This document shows positions 1-12,237 of a stretch of 64,000 nucleotides of DNA, in pieces. The position numbers and the translations under genes are program-made. The DNA comes from Microcebus murinus (lineage: Eukaryota; Chordata; Mammalia; Primates; Cheirogaleidae). Numbering within the stretch: position 1 is the stretch's first letter; each line of letters opens with the position of its first letter. The notes beneath the pieces are model-generated. The model was given only the letters and a program-made list of their open reading frames with translations, searched no databases and was not told the origin of the DNA. The stretch covers positions 78,003,001 through 78,067,000 of the forward strand of contig NC_134106.1 of NCBI RefSeq assembly GCF_040939455.1, given 5' to 3'.

Positions 1-223
1 CCTCATGAAGAGCAGAAACAAGGAGCTGCCTTGCCTGTGGGGATCATGCAAAAACACCCCATTTCCTATCACGGGGTGCAATGGAAAGGAAGCCAGGAGT
101 GAGAGCCAGGACTCCTGACCTTAGCTTATCTGTGCAGCCCCGGGAAGGTAACTGGGTCCCTCTGACTCACTATCCCATCCAGTTTCATCACTGGGCCCTG
201 TGCGGATCCAATGTGGCAATGTC

Positions 224-302
224 CAGGAAAGCACTTTGCACGTGATGGTGTGCCACACAAACAACGGGTGCCTCCATGACCACCCCAACAGATATGCTCT
301 GT
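224..302 (+). repeat. 79-bp direct repeat, copy A
   Basis: This segment, beginning 'caggaaagcactttgca', recurs in the same orientation at 1722-1800. An ungapped alignment by eye gives about 65 of 79 identical positions, with most differences being transitions. I do not recognise it as a known repeat family. This copy lies in otherwise unremarkable sequence, while the second copy sits inside an L1 and is flanked by a short direct repeat, so this copy is the more likely source. Confidence 0.8.
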
Positions 303-482
303 GCTGCCTTGGGACTCAACATAACATCGAAATTTTCAATTGAAAATTTTCTTTCACTGTAAAATTACACAGATTTTCTAAAAAGAAAAGGCAAACGCAA
401 AAGCCTACCACGCCAAGCACTTCAATTTCAGTATGTTTACCCCCAGACTTTGTTCCTATTGGCATTGTATTTTATTTTTCAA

Positions 483-984
483 TTATTCACGAAGCAAATA
501 TTTGTTGACTACTAAGTTCCAGGCACTGCACTAGGCACCGCGGATCCAGCAACAGTCAACAACGAAAAACAAAGTCCTTGTTCTCACGTTCAAGGGTAGA
601 GAGAGACAATAAACAAACTGATATCCAACATGTCAGGCGGTGGTGAGGGCTCTGAAAATTAAAGTGGAGTAAGGGGAGATGCTATTTTATGTAAGGTGAG
701 CAGGGAGGACCTTCTCTGAGGAGGGCACAGTTGAGCAGAGGCCTGAATGAAGTGGGGGTGAGCTCCGGAGGTGTGGGGGGAAGAGCACGCAGGCAGTGGG
801 GGGAGCAGAGCCCAGGGAGACTGGAGAGAGGTCAGAGACATGCTGGATGCTGCAGGGAGATGAGGGCTAACAGCAAGGAGGGCTTTACAGCACCTAGATG
901 AGATTCTGGATTTTATTCTGAGTGACGTAAAATGCCATCAGAAAGTTCTAAGCAGAGGGCTGGCACAATGTGACTCATATTTTA
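483..984 (-). repeat. L2 LINE fragment, antisense
   Basis: The plus strand reads as the reverse complement of an L2 3' region. It opens with 'aaatatttgttgacta' followed by 'ccaggcactgcactagg', continues through 'acaataaacaaactga', and closes with 'ggattttattctgagtga' and 'gcagagggctggcacaatgtg'. These phrases match the conserved order of the L2 3' end by memory. It is an ancient, non-functional fossil. Its left end is set by the tail-like AT-rich start and its right end where L1-like sequence begins. Confidence 0.7.
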
Positions 985-1720
985 ATCTCTAATTACTCTT
1001 GGCAGGATATCAAAATACAATTAATTTTTGTAATATTGACCATATATCATTATGCCCTTTCTAAATTCACATATTAGATCTAGTAGCAGTTTTATAGATT
1101 CGTTAGAATTATGCCTTATGTAAATAAACATCATTTCATGCCTTACTTTCCAACCTTATGCCTTTCACTTATTTTTGTTATTTAGAATGATTTTAGGTCT
1201 GGGTTTCTGGAAGATGAACTTGAACAGGGTACAGAAATTTTTCCTACTATTCATAGATTGCTGAGAGTTTTTCATCATAAAGAAGCTATCAATTCCGTCT
1301 AAAGCTTTCTTCTGCATCTACTGAATAGATCGTATAATCTTCATTTTTATTCAATGAATGTGGAGAATCACATTCGTTGACTTCCACATGCCAAGCCAAC
1401 CTTGCATTCCTAAGATAAACCCCATTTGGTCATGAGGTATGATCCTTTTTATGTACTGCTATATTCAATGAGCAACTATTTTGTTGCTTTTTGGGTCCCT
1501 ATGCTCATGAGAAATATTGGTCTGTAATTTCTTTTTCTTTTTTAAAAATTGTGGTTAAGTTGGCCTCATAAAACTATTTGGGAAGTGTTTCTTCCTCCTC
1601 TGAAAGATTTTGAGCAAGATTGGCGCTTTTTTTAAATGTTTCCCAAAATTTACTAGCCATTCAGGCCTTAAGTTTTCTTTGTGGAAAAGTTTTTAATTAC
1701 AAATTTGATTTTTAAAAAAT

Positions 1721-2173
<453 letters not shown>

Positions 2174-3345
2174 TTTAAAAAATCAAATTGAGGGCTATTC
2201 GTATTTTCACACTTTTCTTATGCCAATTTTATTGGTCTCTCAAGGAATTTACCTATTTCATCTCATTTGTTGAATTTATTGACATAAAGTTGTTATTAAT
2301 ATCCTATTATTATCTCTCATGTGCCTTTTTCCAATGTTTCTTCACTCTGTGATTCAATATGAATGGTTTCTACCAATCTGTCTTCAAATCCACTGACATT
2401 TTCTTGTGCCAGTACCCAAACTGCTCTTAGATCCATCCAGTGAATTTTTCATTTCGGATATTTTATTTTCTAGTTCTAGAATTTACATTTCGTTGTTTCT
2501 TAATTTCCGTTTTTGTGCTGAAATCCCTATCTGTTCACTCATTATGTTTGTATGCATTGGTATCTATCGACTTTTTTCTCTTTGCTCCTGATCACGTTGT
2601 CGCACATGTCCAGTGATTTTTTTATTGTATGCTGGATATGGCAGATAACACTTTGTTTGAAGAGTGTTGAGTTTTACTATGGAAATTAGTGGATTGGCAT
2701 AGCCTCTTGATCCTAACAAGGCTTGTTTTTAGGTTTTGTTATGGAGGGTCTACTGTGGTCCTTAGTGTAGGCTAGAGTGACCCTATTCCTAAGGTATGAC
2801 CCTCCTGTAATTCACCTGAGTGAATATGCAAGGTGTTCAGTCAGGTCTGCTCACTGCAGGAGGGTAGAACTCTAAGTCTCCCAGCACTATGTGACTGTCT
2901 AGCCTCCATATTCTCTGTTCAGCTTACCACCCTCCCCAATCCCCACCCTGCTCAGTAGTCATTCTCTGCCTCAGTCTTGCCCTTGGGCAAGACTCTAGGG
3001 GACCACTCTGAAGTCTTCTCTAGTCTCTTGTCTGCTTAGAACCCTCCTTTCCAATGCCCTGCCCCACAAATCTAGTTGCCTAAGCATCCCCAAGTCTGAC
3101 CTCTGTTTCTGCTGCTCGGCTCTCTGGTGGTCTCTGCTTCCCTGTACCTTGTTTTTGAAGGCACTTGAGACAGAAAGCCAGGGGCAATGTGGAGCTCACA
3201 TCACATGCTTCTGACTGTATCAAAGATCTGCAATGGTGTTGTTCCATTCTTCATATATTTTGTCCAATATCATAATTATTAAAGAAGAATAAACATAATA
3301 TTTATTACTCCATCATGTCTGGGATTAGAAGCCTGATTACATTTT

Positions 3346-5944
3346 AAAAGGTGGCTGCTGTGTAGAAGAGACTGAAAAAGGAACTACGTATCCTAAGATC
3401 ACATGGAAAATACTGATGAGGAATTTTTCTTGAAGTAGAAAATGCTAATGCTTTAACACCTGTTCAACACCTGTAAAATCTCACAAGGCATCCAGAGTAA
3501 CAGTGTACCTTCAGATAAGCCCATGGGAACATGAGCCCAGTGCCCATCTCTGATGCCAGGTAGAAAGGCAGTTCTGAAGGCTGGAGTGAGAGGATGTCTT
3601 CTCATGGTTTTTCTGGCCAAGCCTGGCCACAGCTGTAGCAGGAGCTAGCAATCCCAGGAAACTCCTTCTGTGTTCAAAGCAGTAACCAGTGGACTGACTG
3701 GCTGTCTCATCTGAGAAACTAGCTACAAGGGCAGAAGAGTATAAACGTGTGGCCTGGAGAGCTCTGAGGTCACCCTCAGGTCTCTTCTAGACAATTCCAA
3801 GTCCTCAGCTGTGGGGCAAGAATGGCTCACTCACTGTCCCTCCTGAAAATGCAGTTCCAAGTCAACCCTCCTACGAAAGTTATTTTCCTGGCAAATGCCT
3901 GGCCCTGGCACTGCAAGGAGCTTGGGCTGGGGAGAGGCCAGGTCCTTCCTGGCCACACAGCTAGGTGGCTCCGCGGCTCTCCCATCCCACAGCCCGTGGG
4001 AAGCTTGTCAACCTAACAGCTTGGAAGTGAACAGAAAGATTTTATCAGCCTAAACAAAAACCCAAAGCCAAACTCACCCTGTCACTGTGAATGCTATCAG
4101 GCAGAGATGAATACCTGAAAGGGCCATCCCCGCCCTTCCCTGGTACAAGCTGCCACTTGCCCTGGACAACAGAACCAAGGCTCAGGTTTCCAGGGCGGTT
4201 TACAGGCCAGTGACCTTCCCCTCTCTGGTGTTACCCCTATGAGTGGTGCAACAACATTCAGAATCTATGAAAGGCTGGGCCTGCACCTGAGAAGCGGACC
4301 GAACCTCGCAATTTCCATGAAAAGTCCATGTGTACAGAAATGAATTTCCTTAATACCTCACCTATGTTCTCTCAGCCTGGACTGTGTCCCTGTATTTATT
4401 TGTATAACTAGCCAGAATAATCCTAATGGTTCAGTGGTCTGCACACAGAAAAAGCCCATTGTCCTAAACCTGTCCTGCCCAACCCTATGTGTGAGAGCTT
4501 CATGCAAACCTTAAGAGTACAGACTGAATAAATGTGTCCTGATTTTAAGCCTCACAGTGAATCAGCATCTCAAAAGCTCTGCTTCCTCGGAGGCTCCTGG
4601 GAGGAGTCTCCAGTAAAGATTCAGAAAAAAAAACTGGCAGAAACCTGTCAAGCAGTTTCTGTGAAAGGCTTCTGTGCACACCATGAAATTCATGAACCCT
4701 AGATAGCAACTGCAGATTCTTAAGTTTCCCTTATGCCATTTGCATATCATAGGGATTAGAGTCCCTGTGCTTCTCGAGGGGTACTTATTTGTTCATAAAA
4801 TTATTCTATACTTTGACTCAATTTTCTTTTGATTTACATGTAACAGCTATGCAAGGCAACGGCTGTAACTTATAAGAAGGGGTAGGCAGGTACAGAGAAA
4901 CCCCTGTTACCCGTCTGAGAAAGCAGTCATGGTGATTAGACAAAGGACCTAATCCCACAGGAGGGGTTCTCAAAGTTTCCATGTCATCTGGAACCAAGCA
5001 ACGGCCATGAGACTACTCTTCATGAAATCTGCAAGTGCAAACAAACTGAGCTGTCAGGCTGCAGGGTAAGAGCAAACACTGGCTGGACAAATGGCACTTC
5101 CTCCCTCTAGCACATTCCTGCTGCCAGCCTGCCAGCTCTAAGGCCCACTGAAATCTGATGCCCTGACTGGCGGCCTCCCCGGGGAATGGGGCCTGGCACC
5201 GAACACTCCATCTGTGAGCATGTCCCAAGCCACCTGGCCTCTTTGCTCTTTAACCCCGGTTCCCTTTCAGCCAGGAGAATCCTGTTCCTGCACCACCTGT
5301 GAACTCACAGAGCCCGTCCCGAGGTGCGGAGCCCATCAGTGGGAGTGGCAAAAGGCCAGCGCTGTGGCAACGGAAGCCAACAACAAAAGGAACAGGTAGC
5401 AGGGCTCTGGCAGGTATTGAAAAGGGGGAATTTAATTCTGAAAACAGAAACTGCTGCATTTTGCCCAGATTCTCAACCCTCCAGCTTAATACAACGTCGT
5501 GAGCAGTCAGTAACGCTGTCTCCTCATTGTGTGGCTTCCTCTCCCGAGGAAGGGAATTCTACTCCTCCTCTAACATGGCGCCACTTCCCACCTCAGCCCC
5601 GTCCCCTCCTCCAGCGGCTCCTACCTGCAGGAAGTGGATTTCAGAGACCTCTCGCCAAGGGGACAGCGGGCTGGGCCCTGCACTCAGGCAGGACACCCCA
5701 CATCCCCTTTGAGAACAGCACACCGTAGCATCTTCTCTGAACATAGTCTGAGAAGTTCCTTGTTTCCCAAATCACTGTTCTGAGGAGCCACCAGAACCAG
5801 TGTCAGCTCTGCTCACAGTGACAACCGTTCCCCCCAAAACAAGGAGCAGCCTCGAAGCCAAAAGGGTCAGAGTCAGGTGTTCCCTCCCTCCCACAGCCAC
5901 CTGTGGCCAGAATGTGGGTTCTGGGGTCCACCAGGCCTGGGCCA
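3346..5944. other. Single-copy sequence without a recognised gene
   Basis: I see no repeat I can name and no open frame with recognisable protein similarity. The stretch is moderately GC-rich, increasingly so towards 5-6 kb. A YY1-like 'aacatggcgcc' occurs near 5573 in a CpG-bearing patch at about 5500-5700, which is too small and weak to call a promoter. Confidence 0.5.
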
Positions 5945-6117
5945 TTCACCTGTGTGGTGACCTCAGCGAGGGTCTGTCCCGACTAGGCCTGTTTCCTTTT
6001 CTGCTAAGTGGAGCCAATAACTGTTCCTGCTCTCACGGCGGGGGGGGGGGGGGGGGGGGGGGACAGGAGAATTAAACGAGCTGATATACCCAAAGTGTTT
6101 AGCTCTAGGTTGCACAG
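5945..6117 (+). repeat. MIR SINE split by poly-G
   Basis: The order 'ctgtgtggtgacctcagc', 'ggcctgtttcctttt', 'gtggagccaataactg' and 'attaaacgagctgatat' follows the MIR core and 3' half in sense orientation. A 23-nt G run sits where the MIR consensus would read through to the 'gaggattaaatgag' block. It is an ancient tRNA-derived SINE and not active. Confidence 0.7.
6040..6062. repeat. Poly-G run of 23
   Basis: There are 23 consecutive G residues preceded by 'cacggc'. Long G homopolymers are rare in mammalian genomes compared with poly-A, can fold as G-quadruplexes, and are prone to sequencing and assembly error. The length given here should be treated as uncertain. Confidence 0.95.
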
Positions 6118-6334
6118 AATTACCTCTCAGTAAAAGAGGAGCAGTTCAGGACTCAGGTTCCAATAAGCTTGCTGTGCACAGAGAATTAGAAAATCTAAGA
6201 TACCTTTTATTTTTTAAGAAAGCTTGAGAATTGTAGGTAGTAAGTCCTGGAAGACAACTCCAGGCAGCAGGTGAGCAGCAGGCACCTGGCAAGGTGCTGA
6301 ATTAAAGGGTGGGAAACCTCCCACACTCACGATT

Positions 6335-6440
6335 CTGTTCCCAACACAGGCACGTCCCTTCCGCTTTCTGGGCCTCAGGTACCTCATCCCTCAAAGGGAC
6401 ATAGTAATTCTGGCCCTGCCCGCCTCACAGTGGACAGGGC
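6335..6440 (+). repeat. Possible MIR fragment
   Basis: The phrases 'tctgggcctcaggtacctca' and 'ctgcccgcctcacagtgga' resemble the MIR core ('ctgggcctcagtttcctca' and 'cctgcctcacagg'). The match is short and diverged, so this could be chance. Confidence 0.4.
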
Positions 6441-8834
6441 TCAAGTGAGACTGCTGGGTGCACGCTGTGCCTGGAAGAGATCCCGATGGGAAGGTCTCTT
6501 CAGACTGGTGGGACCCTTTGCACAAATGCCCCGGGGCCTGGCCCAGCCTCCAGCAGAGGCCGCGGGCAGGGTGGGAGCCCAGAGCACTCAGCAAGGGGCC
6601 TCCACATGCAAAGCGTTACATCAGGCCCTGAAGGGACAAGGCTGATGGAAGCATGGTCCCTGCTCTCAGAGTCTCACAGCTGAGAACATCCCACTTTGTG
6701 CGCTAGCTTCAGGTGTTCTCCAAAACCTGTTCCTTTAACCCTCCACGTCCCAGGATCAATGAGGGGGACCAGATCTAAAGTGGGGGCTCCAGTGCCAGGG
6801 CAGGAATGGGATGGGACAGTGGGTGGCATGCTCGGCCACACTCTGGAGCCAGCCCGCCGAGGCCACCTGAACCCAAACACTAGTGACCAAGGCCAGGCTG
6901 CGACTTGAAGGCAGAAATTACCTGGCTGAGCCTCAAAGCTGGGCCACCCTAAGAACCTTCGGATGCTTTGTTTTCTTCCCCAGACTGTTCTGGTCACATA
7001 AGGAAACCCACAGAAACCCCAAACACACCAATCCCTCTGCTCTGTGTGCATTTCACGTGGCAACGGGGAAACCACAACATCGTGCACCCATACTGCATAC
7101 CAAAACCTTTAAAAATATTTCCTTCTAGAACAATGCTGACACACTTGTGATTAAATATTTTGCCATTCCATCTTGCTGACTCATCTGATGGGGACACAGT
7201 GCCTGGCCCCTCCCCACTATGGGAGGCACGAATCCCACCCTTGTGTTTGGCCCTAACGAGCAGCACAGTGACAGGTGTTGCTTCCCTGTGTTCTCTGGTG
7301 ACAACCACCAGCGTCCTGGGCAACATACCTGTGCCAGAGATTGGGACTAGCAGGAAAAGGCATAAGGGAGCACAAAACATTTTGTAACTTATGAAAGTAC
7401 CCGTGCTAACAATTCAATGCCAAAAGAGTGAAAGAACGCCAGACAGGAGGGGGTGTTGTCTGGTACTGACCCAGCTGTGGTGCAGTGTGGCTCTGCCTGC
7501 CTGGGTGTCCCGTGGGCAGGTCAAGGCACTGAGCTGGCTGTCCCTGTCCAGGGGTGAATGGTGAGCACCGTGATGCCCACACCTATCTGCCACTCCGTCC
7601 CCCATTGTGGCCTGGCCATGCCCATACGGCACCACGTGTGTCTCTGTCACTCGGGGGTCACACCAGCTGTGGCCTCGCAAGGCTCCTCTCCCTTGACGCT
7701 GGGCTCCTCTCCAATCAGGCTTGTGCCAGGCACGAAGCAGGCCTTCCCCAAACACCCTGAGGCCGGCGATGGCTCCTGAGAGCCGACCCCCGTCTGGCAC
7801 GGCCTCCCCCTCCCTGCTGCAGCCCTGCTGAAACGCAGCTGAGCTAATTCTGGGCTCCCTGCCACCCGCACAAGCCCACGCTGCACACGCTCTGACTCAC
7901 CACGGAGGCGCCCAGAGGCGGGGAGTGGAAGGCAGGCTGCGGGGCGCCCGCTGGGCAGCAGCCACAGCCGGGCTCTGTCCTCAGCCTGTCCTCAGCCTGA
8001 CAGTGGAATCTGGGGGCGGGGCTGGGGCCTCCGACCACCTGCGCCCTTCACACTGGTAGGGGCAGAGCCCACATTTGCAGCTCAATGAATTCCCTCAGAC
8101 ACCCAGCCACACACTCACAGCACACAGCCACAGAGTTAAAGTCTAGAATTAAAAATTAAACTTGTGCAACTCTCTGCCACCAAAACCTATTTCAGCACAT
8201 AGAAAATTCTTACAAGATCACCAGATCTCTTGAACATAAAAAACATTAGATCAGGGGAAAAAAGGGGGGGCAGTAGATTATTTGCCTCTAGAAGTTCAAT
8301 TCAACCTTATTAAAAAATGCTTCACTGAAGACCTGTTATGTGTTACTCTTCTGCGTGTCCCCGGACAAGGTGCAGGCCCCACCCTCCAGAAACCCCGTCT
8401 GTGGAGGACGCAGACATTTCTGTTACCGACCTGTAAATGACACCTGTCTACAGCAACCAGGCACAGCCACTTCTGCCCAGGATTTGGGGGAGGAGAGCCA
8501 GCAAAGCTGCCTCAAGGTGGGCTGTGGGCAGTGGGCCAGGTGGGCAGGCCCCTGGGCAGAGGGGACGCAGCAGTGAGGCCTGTGGTGCATCAAAGCTGGA
8601 CCCTCCTGCGTGCGTGCGCAGGGTTAGAGGTGGTCAGACCACGAAGGGCCCACGGAGCCCTCTAAGGAGACAGGACTGGAGGGTGCAGGTGGAGGGCCAC
8701 ATGGCCAGGCCGACGGGCTCTCACCAGCTGGTCCCTCAGTCACTGAGGACCACATCTCCTATCCAGAGGGAAGGTCTGGGCATCCAAGGAGTCATGGGAA
8801 GTGTGGGCGTCAGAAGCAGAAAGCTCTGACAAAT
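6441..8834. other. GC-rich single-copy sequence with a possible minus-strand exon
   Basis: No gene can be called. The only gene-like cue is a consensus 5' splice site on the minus strand (GTGAGT, plus-strand 7900-7895). It follows a CpG-bearing stretch at 7901-8040 with a GC box ('gggggcggggc', about 8010). Open frames here have no recognisable similarity to any protein. Confidence 0.45.
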
Positions 8835-8995
8835 GTATGCAGTGGGGCAAGTGACTTACACACTCCGAGCTCCCACGATAATTAGAATGAACAATCAGGT
8901 GCTACCTACCTCGCAGGGCTATTTGCAGGAAGCAATGAGCTAAGCTACGTGGAAATAAAGCACCTGGCCTGCGGCAGGTGATCCTGTGACAACCC
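8835..8995 (+). repeat. Probable MIR fragment
   Basis: The sequence 'gggcaagtgacttacacac', later 'tacctacctcgcagggcta' and 'gcaatgagctaag', follows the MIR pattern of 'gggcaagttacttaac', 'tacctacctcatagggtt' and 'ttaaatgagttaa'. The middle segment is diverged. Confidence 0.55.
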
Positions 8996-11369
8996 AGTAG
9001 GACACGATGGGAGAATAGAAGGTTGGCTCAAACCTCAGTGCCACCATTCACCCATAGCTGGACCTGGGGAGAGGTCCTCAACGCATCCCAGCGGAGCCCC
9101 GGCTTCCTCCCCCACCCGGCCCAGCATAGTGCAGCACAACAGCCGGGTGACAGGCTGAGACAACACTTCTGTGGCGCAGGCTTTTATCATCGTCTGCCCA
9201 GCAAGGTGCTGCCACCTGCCCATGTGCCCCACTCATGCCCAGGAGCCAGGAATTCCAGTTAGGAGCCAGGACAGGGGAGGACACAGGTGCCCAAAGGCCT
9301 GGGTGACTATGCTGGTGAAATTTCTCACCTTGGAGGTAACAGTCCCCTCCTCCCGCCTCCTCCTGCACCAGGCAGCAGCCCGGCCTCCTCAGGCAGCAGC
9401 ACCAGCATTTACCGGAGTCGGCCTCTGCACCGCCACCCGGGCCCCAAGCATCATGGAGCAGGTTTCCAGGGAGAAGGAGATGTCACACCCACATGGAGCC
9501 TGGATGCTACGGTAGGTCAACACGTGTAATTGCAGATGCAGAAAGGGGCCCCCTGAGAAGCCCCACAGGGTGCTGCCCACCCCCGCCCCCAGCCAAGGAG
9601 CAGCCCCTCCCGCCAGCTCAGTTCCTGGGCTCACCCCCCTGCCTGTGGCCTCAGTCCTCCACCCAGGTGGCTTCCCCGGGCTGCAGCCTCGAGTTACATA
9701 AGCTGGGCCCTGTCACCGTGATGAGGGCTCTAAGGTTACATGGCTGGACGCTGGCCAGGCCAGCTTATTGCTTGTTTCCATCCTCGTGGAGGGAGGCTTT
9801 TTTAAAAACAGGAGCCCCTGCCAGGCAGAGAGGGACCCTGCCCTCTGTTTTTCTGCAGCCCCCACCTGCCTCTTGGACAGCCGGCTGGGCAGCTCACAGA
9901 GCCAGGTCTTCACCTTCATGCTGGCCCCGCAACCAGGGTCCTCCCTTCCTGCTCTGCTGAAACATAAGGCCTGTGGACAGAGGCCTGAGGCCGGTGGCTC
10001 TGGGCATAGATGCCGCCAGTGGCCCCCCAGGGGGTGGTGCCAGGCAACCAGCCTCCCTTCCCCCGTGCCCATTTAGGCAGCACCATCCTGGGACGACAGA
10101 AAGGGAGGGCTGCTCCTGGGGCAGGGCCCCTGGGGACAGTGTCTACAGTTGGCCCACTGGGCACTGGGCAAAGGAGTGCAGTCCAGAGCCCCCTTCTGGG
10201 TCCAGAAGACTCAGGCCCTTGGTGCCACCCCTGTCCATAGTCACAGGTCTCTGCCAGAGGGAGTGGTTTTGGTGAAGGGGTTGGCACACGGAGCTCAGGA
10301 TAGAGAAATGATGAGAGAAGGGATGTCAGCTAGGATGGGTGTGTCCATTTACTGGCCTGACCCAGGGACTGGGACGAATTTGTGCTCAGAGTGATAAGGC
10401 AAAGCAGAAAGAGACATCATATGCCAGACCGTGGGAGACTCAGGCCCATGGACAAGGGGGTACAGAGTGCTAGAGAGGCGTCACCCCGGCTACCCCTTTC
10501 TGCATGGAAGCAGCAGTTGCTAAGTCCTTCCTTTGGGCCCTGGCGGCAGTGCTGGGAGGCAGCCAGAATAGGCATCATGATGAACTCACTCCTAAGGACG
10601 TTCCATGTCCCGGGAACCCCAAAGATGATGAGGGGGTGACGCATGGGGCATGGGGCACACCACAGGGACCATGGGGGCCAGGGACACCCAGGGATTGGTG
10701 GGCAATGACTCTCTGGAGACCTGGGAGTGCCTGGAGCCCTGGAGTTGCTGCCTGGGTTTGTGCTCATCGGGAGGCAGAGGAAACCTCATGAACATCACCG
10801 GCAGCAGAACAGGAGGGCCATCTGCTCTGCCAGGGGAAGGTGGGAGCCGCAGGGTGGAGGGGATTGGGGGGCTGCACGGGGCAGGTGAAGAGGGACCACT
10901 CTGCAGACAGCGTGGGCTGGGGTGGGGTGGGGAAGAGCCATCAGACACAGGTGCCAGGCAAGGGTGCGAGTGACACGTGGAAGTCAATCGATGCCACTTT
11001 GTGACTAGAGGACAAGCTCTTTCAACCCAGCTTTTCCCGCTCCCCGACTGAGGCAGAGCACAGGGCAGCTCTTCAAAATGTCTGTGGACCAGCGCTCAAT
11101 CTCCCTGGCACCAAAATCAAAACTCTGTGAGCGTGACCATGAGGACACACTTTATATTCTGCTCAAGTGTTCAAAGGCTTGGCCAGGCCTTGTGCTTGGC
11201 AAATGACAGCGTGTGTGCTCTCTGTACGCACCAGGCTGCTGCCCTCAGGGCCACTGTACCAGGCCTGGGGAACTTCCCCACACGTCCAGAGACGGGCAGA
11301 TGGCACAGAACCAAACCCCCAGGCCACAGGCCGCTCTCCGGGTAACCTTAGAAAAAATGAGGATTTTCC
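8996..11369. other. GC-rich single-copy sequence, no gene recognised
   Basis: Open frames of 100-155 codons occur on both strands, but they overlap each other, are Pro/Gly/Ala/Arg-rich and show no domain I recognise. They look like by-products of GC-rich composition. No repeat was identified. Confidence 0.5.
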
Positions 11370-11757
11370 TAATTATACAGTAATCCATTGGATTAAAAAA
11401 AAAAACCTGTGCTATATCCACATAGAATACTATTCAGTAATAAAAAGGAATAAACAATTGACACATGCAACTACATGAGTGAATCACACACGAAAAATAA
11501 TTATGGGCTGAAAGAAGCCAAAAAGAATACATACTGCAGGATTCCATTCATATAAAATTCTAGCAAATGCTGCAAATTCAATAATAGTGACAGGGTGTGG
11601 GTCATGGGTTGCCCTTTAGGGGTCTGGGGAGGTGAGAGATGGAGGTAGAGATTGAGAGGGGCACAAGGAACTTCTGGGGTGATGGGTATATGCACTATTG
11701 TGATTGTGCTCAAAACTTATCAATTTGTGCACTTTACATGTGTACAGATTATATGTC
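11370..11757 (+). mobile_element. Old L1 3' end (L1M-type), left part
   Basis: The text runs 'gaatactattcagtaataaa', 'aggattccattcatataaa', then 'gggtgatgggtatatgcac' and 'actttacatgtgtacagatt'. This is the typical order of the 3' untranslated region of old L1M elements. After the younger insertion at 11758-12222 it continues with 'aattagtctcaatcaagctg', which matches the terminal 'cctcaataaagctg'. Confidence 0.75.
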
Positions 11758-12222
11758 CAAGGCTATGGAAACAGCCCAAGTGCCCATCAATCCAAGAATG
11801 GATTAATAAAATGTGGTATATGTATACCATGGAGTACTATTCAGCTCTAGGAAACAACGGTGATATAGCACATCTTATATTTTCCTGGTTAGAGCTGGAA
11901 CCCATACTACTAAGTGAAGTATCCCAAGAATGGAAAAACAAGTACCACATATACTCACCAGCAAACTGGTATTAACTGAGCAGCACCTAAGTAGACACAT
12001 GGGTACTACAGTAATAGGGTATTGGGCAGGGGGGAGGGAGGTGGGTATATACATACATAATGAGTGAGATGTGCACCATCTGGGGGATGGTCATGCTGGA
12101 AACTCAGACTTGTGGGGGGAGGGGGAGGAAAGGGCATTTATTGAAACCTTAACATCTGTACCCCCATAATACGCCGAAATTAAAAAATATATAAATAAAT
12201 TAATTAATTAAATAAAATAAAA
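11758..12222 (+). mobile_element. Young lemur-type L1, severely 5'-truncated
   Basis: Only the 3' end is present, from 'cccaagtgcccatcaatcc' to 'gtacccccataat' and an A-rich (AAT/AATTA)n tail. The duplication 'tacagattatatgtc' flanks it at 11743-11757 and 12223-12237. It landed inside the tail of an older L1 in the same orientation. The segment covers the last ORF2 codons and the 3' UTR. Confidence 0.9.
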
Positions 12223-12237
12223 TACAGATTATATGTC

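Noticed and set aside
5324..5728. 134-codon plus-strand frame
   Set aside because: Other frames of similar size overlap it on both strands, there is no recognisable domain, and composition is ordinary for GC-rich noncoding DNA.
9493..9960. 155-codon plus-strand frame
   Set aside because: It overlaps long frames on the opposite strand and is Pro/Ser-rich without known similarity.
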